DNA of 64,000 nt, from assembly GCF_002931075.1 (NCBI RefSeq), contig NZ_PSTQ01000001.1:124001-188000 (forward strand), written 5' to 3'. The notes below the pieces were generated by a model. That model saw only the letters and a list, made by a program, of their open reading frames with translations, ran no database searches and was not told the origin of the DNA. Each line of letters begins with the position of its first letter. Position 1 is the stretch's first letter. Shown piece after piece: positions 25,589 to 32,965 of this stretch. The stretch is from Pseudoclavibacter sp. AY1F1 (lineage in GTDB: Bacteria > Actinomycetota > Actinomycetes > Actinomycetales > Microbacteriaceae). The position numbers and the translations under genes are program-made.

Positions 25589-26791
25589 TCAGACGCCGAG
25601 GACGGCGCGAAGCACGTGGGCGACGCGCGCCCGGTTGCTCGGAGTGTCCTGCCAGGCGAGCACTCGGCCGAGTGAATCGACCACGTGGAAACCGGCGTGC
25701 GCGACGCAGCGGGCTTCCGAAGCGGAGAACTGCGGTTTGACCGCGCGAAGCAGGCCGGCCCACTCCTCGATGTGATCGCGCTGCAGGGAGAGCAGGCGCT
25801 CGCGCTCTTCGTCTCCGAGGTTCGTCGACTCGGCGATATAGACCTGCAGCAGCTTGTGGTGCGCGAGCTGGGCCTCGACGTAGGCGTCGATGAGGCCGTC
25901 GAGGGCGGCTTCGTTGGAGTCGACCGCCGCGAACACGTCGCGCGTCACCTGCCCGAGGTACTCGGCGGCTCGCGAGCACGCGGCCGCGAGGATCCCGCTC
26001 TTGCTTTCGAAGTGACGGTACACGCCAGATGCCGTGATGCCGACCGCGCCGCCGATCTCTTCGATGCTCACGAGGTTGTAGCCGCGGGCGAAGAAGAGTT
26101 CGATAGAGCGCGCGACGATCTGCTCGCGCTTCGCCGTGGAGGGGATGCCCGTAGCCGCGGGTGCCACGTAGGCCTCGGCCTCGGGAAGGGTGACGTCGAG
26201 AGCGCGCTGTGACGCCGCTCGAAGGTAGTCCGCGGTTGCCGCCGAAATGCTCGTGCGGTGCATCGACACGCTTGCGAGCACCGCGAACGCCGCCCGACTC
26301 TGCAGGGCGCGGTCTTCGCTGCTCAGCTCGGGGTGCAGCTCCTTCAGCACGGCTGAGAAGCGACCGTAGACCTTGGCGAGGCGCTGGTCGACGGATGCGC
26401 GATCCGCCGGCTCCAGGTAACGAGACTCCCAGCGGATGATCTCGCCTGTTCCACGGCATTTGATGAGGCTGTCGAGCGTCGCCTGAATGAGCGCGCTGGA
26501 CTGCTCGGACGCTGGCGCGTTCTCAGCCGCTGACGTCGCGGCGACGTGATCGGAGGCAGTCTCGACGGCATCGACGATGCCAAAAGCAGTGTGCTTGAAG
26601 AGGTCGTACTTGTTCGCGAAGTGGCGGTAGAGGGCTGGCGCGGAGATGCCAACCGAAGCCGCGACGTCACTCATGCTCACCTGGTGGTAGCCGCGCAGGG
26701 CGAATGCCTGCGTTGCAGCGGACTCGATGCGCTGCTTGCGGTCCTTGGGGCGGACGACTGGGGTGTGGGGCCACGTGGGGGGAGTGGTCAT
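25589..26791 (-). CDS. Transcriptional regulator with two TetR DNA-binding units
   Basis: The 400-residue protein contains two complete TetR N-terminal helix-turn-helix regions. The first is at ~20-65 (DVAASVGISAPALYRHFANK) and the second at ~212-260 (EIGGAVGITASGVYRHFESK). Each is followed by a helical ligand domain. Normal TetR proteins are 190-230 residues with one unit, so this is a fused tandem that could act as a monomeric pseudo-dimer. Such double TetR proteins are known in actinobacteria and often control fatty-acid or CoA-ester genes. The target here is not evident. The ATG at 26791 was chosen over an upstream Arg-rich extension. Confidence 0.85.
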   Translation of the reverse strand: MTTPPTWPHTPVVRPKDRKQRIESAATQAFALRGYHQVSMSDVAASVGISAPALYRHFANKYDLFKHTAFGIVDAVETASDHVAATSAAENAPASEQSSALIQATLDSLIKCRGTGEIIRWESRYLEPADRASVDQRLAKVYGRFSAVLKELHPELSSEDRALQSRAAFAVLASVSMHRTSISAATADYLRAASQRALDVTLPEAEAYVAPAATGIPSTAKREQIVARSIELFFARGYNLVSIEEIGGAVGITASGVYRHFESKSGILAAACSRAAEYLGQVTRDVFAAVDSNEAALDGLIDAYVEAQLAHHKLLQVYIAESTNLGDEERERLLSLQRDHIEEWAGLLRAVKPQFSASEARCVAHAGFHVVDSLGRVLAWQDTPSNRARVAHVLRAVLGV

Positions 26792-26953
26792 GGAGGGGGT
26801 GTTGCTCCGTTCGAAATCTGGTGCTGGTAGTGAACGAGGTCTTCGGCGTTCGGGGGTTCGCGCCTCGCCCCAGAAGGATACCCGTCTCACCAGTAGTTCT
26901 TCTCCGAACACACCTGACTTGTGGACGGTGAGTTACGTCGCCCGTGAACGTCG
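26792..26953. other. Intergenic region upstream of the TetR-type regulator
   Basis: No gene is supported. It probably contains the promoter of the double-TetR gene; no clear palindromic operator was found by eye. Confidence 0.3.
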
Positions 26954-26984
26954 AATGCCACCCCGCGCAGGACGGGGTGGCATT
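26954..26984. terminator. Hairpin terminator
   Basis: AATGCCACCCCG and its complement around GCGCAGGA-like loop bases form a 12-bp stem ending in ATTT. It would end transcription of the degraded gene to its right. Confidence 0.6.
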
Positions 26985-27300
26985 TGTAAGCTCAGGAAGA
27001 AACGACCCGGCGGCGGCGATGCCGAACTCGAATGGCAGGGTGATGCCGAGGGCCTCGCTCTGAGCGGCTCCACTTGGGACTGACCATTCTGCGTTGATAC
27101 GCAGCCAGTCCCACCTCCTACGCTCGTCCGTGGAGGAGTCGGCGGTGGCCATGATGGTGATCGTCGACGGATCGAACGTGGCCGGGTAGGTGAATTCTGC
27201 TTCGGAGACGCCTGCCGTCGCGATGCCGCCTCCGACCGTCACGGCGGTTGCTGTCAGTCTCGCCGAGAGTGGAAGTGCCGCTCGGCGTCGCGCGTCGGTT
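26985..27300 (-). pseudogene. Possible remnant of a secreted surface/adhesin protein
   Basis: In one minus-strand frame there is a hydrophobic Ala/Val stretch, then TYPATFDPSTITIMATAD, RINAEWSVPSGAAQ and ITLPFEFGIAAAGSF. This pattern (strand-rich, polar, 'xWxVPxGAxxG...TLPPEF') recalls the N-terminal Ig-like adhesion domain of wall-anchored actinobacterial surface proteins. No proper start, signal peptide or downstream repeats survive, and the frame runs into a terminator hairpin. I infer a gene fragment; homology could be chance because the piece is only about 75 residues. Confidence 0.35.
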
Positions 27301-27360
27301 CGAGGAACGCGTCTTGCACACCGCACCCAGGTGGGTGGTCCCGTGTCAGGGGAAAACAAA

Positions 27361-27388
27361 ACGAGTGCGACCCGAAGGTCGCACTCGT
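27361..27388 (-). terminator. Terminator of the cold-shock gene
   Basis: ACGAGTGCGACC and its complement around TTCG form a perfect 12-bp stem. On the minus strand it is followed by TTTGTTTT. Confidence 0.85.
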
Positions 27389-27436
27389 TGTGCGTGGTCA
27401 GTTCGTCAGAGGACGAGGACCGCTGAGAGCCTGTAT

Positions 27437-27640
27437 TTAGAGCGGGCGGATGCTCTCGGCCTGGAGACCCTTGGGTCCCTGGGTCACATCGAACTCCACG
27501 CGCTGGTTCTCTTCAAGCGTGCGGAAACCCTGGACGTCGATTGCGGAGTGGTGCGCGAAGACGTCGGGCGTTCCGTCGTCCGGAGCGATGAAGCCGTAGC
27601 CCTTGTCTGCGTTGAACCACTTCACGATGCCAGTTGCCAT
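27437..27640 (-). CDS. Cold-shock protein (CspA family)
   Basis: The 67-residue single cold-shock domain binds single-stranded RNA and DNA as an RNA chaperone. The RNP1 motif KGYGFI and the RNP2 motif VFAHHSAI are present, with [11 protein letters not shown] at the N-terminus and [13 protein letters not shown] at the end. A GGAAGAAAAC stretch precedes the ATG, fixing the start. A perfect terminator follows. About 245 bases without a gene lie upstream, fitting the long 5' leader usual for csp genes. Confidence 0.95.
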   Translation of the reverse strand: MATGIVKWFNADKGYGFIAPDDGTPDVFAHHSAIDVQGFRTLEENQRVEFDVTQGPKGLQAESIRPL

Positions 27641-27885
27641 GTTTTCTTCCTTCATTGTTATGCAGCCCGTACTTCGGGCGAGTGATCCGCAAGCGGATCT
27701 GTGCTTATTAGGCACGGTCTATTTCGCGCAGGAATGCGCTTCCGAATCTGGAGCGATTCGGATTGCCTCCCACGGCGGCGTGGAAGAGCAAAGATCAGGG
27801 GGTGGATAAGTTCTTGGGTTCGGTGCTGTCTGGGGGCAGTTCCGATTCGGATGGGGCGCGCGCTCGACCCGTGTTAACTGCGGTG
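27641..27885. other. Promoter/leader region of the cold-shock gene
   Basis: No gene is seen. The length fits a long untranslated leader of the csp messenger, but no specific structured element was identified by eye. Confidence 0.3.
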
Positions 27886-28524
27886 CTACTGGACGGCTTC
27901 CCGACGCTCAGCGCGTGAGGTCAACGGTATCACGCTCCGGGCCCGCAAATGCAGGTGGATTCTGGCGAGAGGGTCACGCGGGGTCACGCACTGAAGACCC
28001 ACCGCGAACGCGTAGGGATTCGCGCCACCCAGCGCGCCACCCAGTTTGATCGCGCGCGCGTGTTCCAGTGCCAACTCACCTGGCCTCTTGTCGGCGGTGC
28101 GAGTGACCCAGTCGACCGAGAAGTCGGCGGGAGTATCGACCGGTTGGGTGTCGCCTGAGGTGGGAATCTCGATGACCGCGTGACCGCGTGCTTCCCGAGG
28201 AAGGACATCGATGTCGAGTTGCCGACTGTGTGCTCGGAACTCGCGCACTGTGGAGTTGTGCATCGCAGGACGCTTGGCCTGCGAGATCAGGAGGTATTTG
28301 AGATAGCCCTTGAAATCGATCCGATCGGGCATGCTGTCGAAGACGGAGTCGTCCTGCGGGGGGAGGGGGAATCTGAACCACTGGTCAAACCCGAGTCCGT
28401 GAAAGCGGACGAGGTCGTCTCCTTCGAGCGTCACGCGCACTTCGTGCTCACTCACGCGCTCCCGCGCGACAAGCCGCGACCTGATCAGGCCGCTCGAGGC
28501 GTGGGTGGTGCTGATGTTGGACAC
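27886..28524 (-). pseudogene. Second siderophore-interacting protein, internally deleted
   Basis: The frame from the GTG at 28524 encodes 212 residues, against 250-290 for the family. The N-terminal FAD-binding part is normal (FRFPLPP, KRPAMHNSTVREFR, SRQLDID). At residue ~106 (near 28206) the sequence jumps in frame to LPREARGHAVIEIPTSGDTQPVD, which belongs after the nicotinamide-binding motif. About 60 residues including the GDETALPA-type motif are gone. The C-terminus after FAVGLQ also loses the FxGYW signature. It probably cannot bind NAD(P)H. An iron box lies just upstream. Confidence 0.7.
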
Positions 28525-28541
28525 GCAGGACTCCCTCTGAG

Positions 28542-28556
28542 TTAGGTTTACCTTAG
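28542..28556. promoter_or_regulatory. DtxR/IdeR-like iron box upstream of the second siderophore-interacting gene
   Basis: TTAGGTTTACCTTAG is a near-palindrome resembling the DtxR/IdeR box, 18 bases before the GTG start at 28524. Confidence 0.6.
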
Positions 28557-28698
28557 TCGTGTGTGCCCCGCGTGGCCAGCAGGAGTCGGAACGCTCCACG
28601 GGCGCCCGCACGGCGGACCGTGCCCGGCGGGGAACGCCACCGCGTCTACGCTGGAGCGTGGGTGCGTAGCATTGAGAGCCAGCGAAGGAGTGGGTCGC

Positions 28699-29496
28699 AT
28701 GATGGGTGAAGAGACAAACTCGCCCGTGCGCGCGCTCCGAGCAGTGAGTGCTGATCACGCTCAGGAATCCCGATCCGCCCCCCAATCCCTTCGCGTCGAT
28801 CTCGAGGGCGGCAGCGTCGAGGTGCTGGTGCGTGTGTCTTCCGAGGGGCGCAAGCACGACAATCTCCTCCTCCTCGGCGAAGTACGGGCGGCGACTGCCG
28901 GGACCCTCGCCGGTCTGCTTCCCGACGCCCACGTACTGGCCCCCTCGATCTCCGACCTCGGTTGGGGTCGGAGCGCTCACAACGAGAGCGCTGCCACAGC
29001 CCGAGCCGTCGTCCAGCTCCTCGACCACTTCTCCGTCGAGCGGGCTGTCCTCGTCGGCACGGAAGCTGGAGCTGAGCTCGCCATCGCCGTCGCTGCCGCG
29101 CATCCGGATCGGGTAGGGGCCCTTGTGCTCCTGAACGGCGGGCTCGGTGAAGTCGGGCTCGGCGAAGTCGGGGACGGCGACGCGCGGGCGGCAAGCAGCG
29201 GTGCTTCCTCGCGTGATGCGCTCTCCGGGCTCAGGGTTCCCGTGGCCTTCCTGTTCGGGGGCTCGGCTGGGGAGTCGGTTGGCTACACAGCCGCGTCGGT
29301 GAATGCGATCACCGCCTGGCTGCGGCACGTCGAGGCGCAGGAGGTGGCTACCGCAGAACCCGAGGACTTCGACGCGCAGGCGCTCGCCCTCGTGGCCGAC
29401 ATCGTGCAGGCGCAGCTCGCATCCGTGCGGGCGCGGGCCGCGCATCCCGCAACGGGATCTCACCGCGTCATCACGCCGGCCGACGACGAAAGCTGA
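28699..29496 (+). CDS. Alpha/beta-hydrolase-like protein lacking the nucleophile serine
   Basis: The 265-residue protein follows the alpha/beta-hydrolase pattern through the nucleophile elbow: VERAVLVGTEAGAELAIAVAAAHPDRVGALVLLNGG. The elbow is GTEAG rather than GxSxG, with Glu122 in the catalytic serine position. Between ~150 and 175 there is a Gly/Glu/Ala-rich insertion, and a clear acid/His pair is not evident. A GAAGGAG ribosome-binding site supports the ATG at 28699. It is probably a non-hydrolytic member or uses other chemistry. It is divergent from the deleted siderophore-interacting gene. Confidence 0.6.
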   Translation: MMGEETNSPVRALRAVSADHAQESRSAPQSLRVDLEGGSVEVLVRVSSEGRKHDNLLLLGEVRAATAGTLAGLLPDAHVLAPSISDLGWGRSAHNESAATARAVVQLLDHFSVERAVLVGTEAGAELAIAVAAAHPDRVGALVLLNGGLGEVGLGEVGDGDARAASSGASSRDALSGLRVPVAFLFGGSAGESVGYTAASVNAITAWLRHVEAQEVATAEPEDFDAQALALVADIVQAQLASVRARAAHPATGSHRVITPADDES

Positions 29497-29596
29497 GCGC
29501 AGGCAGGCAGTCCCGGGACGCACGACTTGAGTGGCGTCGTATGCTGGACAGTTGCACATACGGGCTCGCCAAGCCCGAAGAGGTATTGGATGGTCT

Positions 29597-30685
29597 ATGA
29601 GCGTCGCAGCAAGCGTCGAGCCCCGCACGAACGTGAATCCGAGAAGTTTCACCGTCCGCGAGGCCCGAGTCGAAGAATTCGAGACGGTGGGCGAGGTCAC
29701 AACTCGCTCGTTCGACGCAGGAGCGCACGGCGGCAAGCCCTGGCGCGATGCTCGACGAGCGGCCGAGCGTGACGTCGCAGCGCGCAGCGAAGCAGGCTCG
29801 ATTCTCGTGGCGGTCACCGAGGACGACGGTGGCACGGCCGCCAGCATCATCGGGACGACGACACTGCTGCGTGCCGGAACCGACCAGGCCCGCCTTGCTC
29901 GCGGCGACGAGGCCGAGCTGCGTTTCACCGCAGTGGTGCCGGAGGCAAGAGGCGCTGGCGTCGCTGACGCGCTGGTCCACGCGGGCCTGGAAACCGCGCG
30001 CCGTGGCGGCGCGCGCGCCGTCGTGCTCGACGTTGGGGCGTCGAACACGCAGGCGCGACGGCTCGCGGAACGCGTGGGCTTCGCCCGGGTCAAGGGGCGT
30101 GACTCGGAGGGCACCGCCGTCGGCACCGAGCTTGCCTACCGGTACGACCTGACCCAAACCGAAGGTGTGCGCGTCCGCCTCGTCAGAAACCACGAGATCG
30201 CTGCAATCGGGATGCTCACCGAGCGCGCCTATAGCAACGACTACGAGGTCACCCCGAGCTACGCAGAAGATCTGCGCGACGCGGCCAGCCGCGCGCGGAG
30301 GGACGAGGTCTGGGTAGCGGAGGACATCGCGACGGGCGCCATCCTCGGCTCCGTGTGGACCCCACGGCCCGGCGAGCGGATCTCGCAGCTCGCGAAGCAG
30401 GGCGAACTCGATTTCCGGATGCTTGCCGTGGCTCCCGAGGCCCGTGGGCGCGGAATCGGTCAGACCCTCGCGGGTCACGTCATCGCGCTCGGACGGGACA
30501 GAGGAGCGTCGCGCGTGGTCATGAACAGCGGGCCGGAGATGCTCGGCGCGCACCGCCTCTACGAGCGCCTCGGGTTTGTGCACCTCACGGAACGAGAGGG
30601 GCCGAAGGAAGTTGCCCCCGGGATCGTCGTGCACTTGTACGCGTTCGGCTACGACCTGACGGCCTCCCCGGCAGTGGAGATCTGA
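29597..30685 (+). CDS. GNAT acetyltransferase with two tandem domains
   Basis: The 362-residue protein contains two GNAT folds. The first acetyl-CoA loop is VVPEARGAGVADAL (~residue 117) and the second is VAPEARGRGIGQTL (~290). Each is followed by the typical AxxLYExxGF-like element (ARRLAERVGF, AHRLYERLGF). Tandem GNAT architecture is shared with mycothiol synthase MshD, but the substrate motifs are not distinctive enough for that call. The ATG at 29597 gives a complete first domain; an upstream extension of 22 residues is possible. Confidence 0.82.
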   Translation: MSVAASVEPRTNVNPRSFTVREARVEEFETVGEVTTRSFDAGAHGGKPWRDARRAAERDVAARSEAGSILVAVTEDDGGTAASIIGTTTLLRAGTDQARLARGDEAELRFTAVVPEARGAGVADALVHAGLETARRGGARAVVLDVGASNTQARRLAERVGFARVKGRDSEGTAVGTELAYRYDLTQTEGVRVRLVRNHEIAAIGMLTERAYSNDYEVTPSYAEDLRDAASRARRDEVWVAEDIATGAILGSVWTPRPGERISQLAKQGELDFRMLAVAPEARGRGIGQTLAGHVIALGRDRGASRVVMNSGPEMLGAHRLYERLGFVHLTEREGPKEVAPGIVVHLYAFGYDLTASPAVEI

Positions 30686-30739
30686 CGCTCCTAGACTCTG
30701 TGGCACAGATCTCTCGGTTGCAGCGATGAGGAGCAGGCG

Positions 30740-31570
30740 ATGCCAAGGTACGAGCGTTTCGATGCGGGTGACCCCTGCTGGGTGGAATTGGCGACGTCAG
30801 ATCCGCGAGGGTCTGCCTCGTTCTACGCGTCCGTTCTCGGCTGGAGTCTGCAGGATATGGGGCCGGAGAGCGGCCACTACCACCTGATCACGGCCGGCCC
30901 GCTGGACGACGGCGATCAGGCGACGGTCGGCGGGCTCGGTGCCGCCGATCCTGGCCAGCGAGCCTCATGGATCGTCTACTTCAACGCGCCAGATCTCGCC
31001 GCGGCGCATAGCCGTGCGCTGGAGGCTGGGGCGACCGCCCTTGTCGGGCCGGACATTGTCATGGAGCAGGGCAGCATGGCGCTGCTTGCCGATAGACAGG
31101 GGGCGACGTTCGGTCTCTGGCAGCAGGCCGGTCGGCGAGGCTTCGACGCCTGGGGTGAGTCGGGCACAACAGCCTGGTTCGAGTTGCACACCACCGAGCT
31201 CGACGCAGCCACGGAGTTCTACGGGACGGTGAGCGGCCTCGTTCCGCACCCCATGGCAGACACCCCCGAGTTCCGATACAACCAGTTCGCCCCACAGCCA
31301 GGCGGGGTGGATGCACGTTTCGGCGCCTTCGAGCAGTCGATCGACCCGCATCCTGTAGCCGGCGGAGCGGCTCCGCACCCTGCTGCGGAATGGCTCGTGT
31401 ACTTCGTCACTCCTTCCGTTGATGAGGCAACAGCAAGAGCCGTCAGCCTCGGAGCGGAAGTTCGCGGTGAGCCCGCCGATACGCCCTTCGGCAGGATGGC
31501 GAATCTCGTCGACCCATTCGGCGCGGGCTTCTGCCTGGTCGAAGCTGTCGATGAAGGCGGCAACGCGTGA
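30740..31570 (+). CDS. VOC (glyoxalase-like) family protein, two domains
   Basis: The 276-residue cytoplasmic protein has two vicinal-oxygen-chelate modules (~8-127 and ~140-268). The first begins WVELATSDPRGSASFYASVLGWSL and the second WFELHTTELDAATEFYGTVSGL. Each ends in the G-x-x-F/DPFGAxFCL-type strand (GATFGLWQ, DPFGAGFCLVE). Such proteins act as dioxygenases, fosfomycin/bleomycin-type resistance or antibiotic-binding proteins; the specific role is unknown. Its stop overlaps the next GTG by four bases, coupling it to the SDR gene. Confidence 0.88.
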   Translation: MPRYERFDAGDPCWVELATSDPRGSASFYASVLGWSLQDMGPESGHYHLITAGPLDDGDQATVGGLGAADPGQRASWIVYFNAPDLAAAHSRALEAGATALVGPDIVMEQGSMALLADRQGATFGLWQQAGRRGFDAWGESGTTAWFELHTTELDAATEFYGTVSGLVPHPMADTPEFRYNQFAPQPGGVDARFGAFEQSIDPHPVAGGAAPHPAAEWLVYFVTPSVDEATARAVSLGAEVRGEPADTPFGRMANLVDPFGAGFCLVEAVDEGGNA

Positions 31571-32517
31571 ACGCGGCAGTCGAGTTCGGTCCGCACGACC
31601 TCTCCGGCAGGCGCTACCTGGTGACAGGCGCATCGACCGGCCTCGGGTTCTTCACGGCCAAGAACCTGGTCTCGCGGGGTGCGGAGGTTGTCATCACGGG
31701 CCGAAGCGCGGCGAGGCTGGAGGCTGCGGCGTCCGCGACGGAAAGGCCGGACCTCGTCACGGCCCTGCCGTTCGACATCGCGGAACTTCGTCAAGTTCAG
31801 GAGGCGGCGGCGACGCTGCTCGGGCGCGATCAGCGAGAGCGGTCTGCGTTCGATGGGGTTGTGCTCAACGCTGGCGTGGTGCACCCACCGGCGGAGCGTG
31901 AGGAGACGAGCGACGGCATCGAGCGTCTCTTCGCGACCAACGTGCTCGGGCATTTCGCCCTCCTGAGCGACCTCACCGTTGGCGCCGCACTCCGGGAGGG
32001 CGCAGCGATCGTCTGGCTGGGGAGCATTGCGCCCGGCCTCACGCGAGCGCACCTGCAGGACGTCCAGCTGCGCGGCGGCTACACCTCGTGGAACGCTTAC
32101 GCGCAGTCGAAGCTGGCGACGCAGGTCCTCGCCATCGAGGGGGACAGGCGAGCGCGCGCCGCAGGGGAGCACGTGCGCAGCCTCGTTGCTCACCCGGGGT
32201 ATTCGACGGGCGGCCTCACACCGACCGTTCCGGGAGTGCACGAACCTTCGCTCGGCAAGCGTGCGCTCGACAGCCTCCTCGCCTTCGCCGCCCAAGGGAA
32301 AGACGCCGGTGCGCTCTGCCAGCTCCGAGCCGTCACGGATCCAGGACTCGAAGGTGGCGAGACCATCGTCCCGGCGTATCTCACACGAGGGCGCCCCGTG
32401 CTCGGCAGCTCGCACTGGCGCAGCTACGATCCCGAGCTCGGGGAGCGCCTCTGGAACTACTGCGCGTCGCTCGCGGGCACAGCGCCCGACTTCTCGGCGA
32501 TGTCCGCGCGAACCTGA
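31567..32517 (+). CDS. Short-chain dehydrogenase/reductase
   Basis: The 316-residue Rossmann-fold oxidoreductase resembles retinol-dehydrogenase-type SDRs. The cofactor motif is TGASTGLG (~20-27), followed by LNAG (~100), WLGS (the catalytic Ser) and YAQSK (YxxxK). Start is a GTG overlapping the VOC gene. The last 61 bases overlap, on the opposite strand, the 3' end of the thioredoxin gene. Substrate is unknown; the VOC partner suggests a small-molecule modification or detoxification pair. Confidence 0.88.
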   Translation: MNAAVEFGPHDLSGRRYLVTGASTGLGFFTAKNLVSRGAEVVITGRSAARLEAAASATERPDLVTALPFDIAELRQVQEAAATLLGRDQRERSAFDGVVLNAGVVHPPAEREETSDGIERLFATNVLGHFALLSDLTVGAALREGAAIVWLGSIAPGLTRAHLQDVQLRGGYTSWNAYAQSKLATQVLAIEGDRRARAAGEHVRSLVAHPGYSTGGLTPTVPGVHEPSLGKRALDSLLAFAAQGKDAGALCQLRAVTDPGLEGGETIVPAYLTRGRPVLGSSHWRSYDPELGERLWNYCASLAGTAPDFSAMSART

Positions 32518-32843
32518 TTCATGTCGACGTTCTCGAGTGCCTCGATGAGCTTCTCGACACCGGCTAGCGGCATGGCTCCCGGCTCGCGGTAGAGGAGCAC
32601 ACCGTCGCGGAACGCCATCAGCGTCGGAATCGACGTGATCTGCAGGCCGGCTGAAAGCTCCTGGTTGCTCTCCGTGTCGACCTTCGCGAACGTTATGTTC
32701 TCGTGGCGCTCGGAGGCGGCGGAGTAGATGGGGCCGAACTGGCGGCAGGGGCCGCACCATTCTGCCCAGAAGTCAACGAGCACGATTCCGTCGGTGGCGA
32801 CCGTGTCCTTGAACGTCTCAGTGGTGATGTCGATGGTTGCCAT
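32457..32843 (-). CDS. Thioredoxin
   Basis: The 128-residue cytoplasmic thioredoxin has the redox site WAEWCGPCRQF, the cis-proline loop ITSIPTLMAF and the DTESNQELSAGL strand. It reduces protein disulfides using thioredoxin reductase (not in this window). The C-terminal ~20 residues extend beyond the usual thioredoxin end and are encoded antisense to the end of the SDR gene. The ATG lies after a GAGACGC-type weak ribosome site. Confidence 0.93.
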   Translation of the reverse strand: MATIDITTETFKDTVATDGIVLVDFWAEWCGPCRQFGPIYSAASERHENITFAKVDTESNQELSAGLQITSIPTLMAFRDGVLLYREPGAMPLAGVEKLIEALENVDMNQVRADIAEKSGAVPASDAQ

Positions 32844-32965
32844 GCGTCTCCTGTCTCGGGGCGTGCCGGTGTCTCACGGCGTACGGGGAGCACAACACTC
32901 CCAGCAGGCACGCTATTCCGACTCGCCTGAGCGGCGCATCCGCAAGCGGCGTAGCATCCACCCTC

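Noticed and set aside
28561-28698. Upstream extension of the hydrolase-like gene
   Set aside because: It encodes a Cys/Gly/Pro-rich leader with no family match; GAAGGAG before 28699 gives a better start.
30740-32517. VOC + SDR pair as a natural-product cluster
   Set aside because: Only two coupled genes, with no synthase, transporter or regulator attached; ordinary detoxification is enough to explain it.
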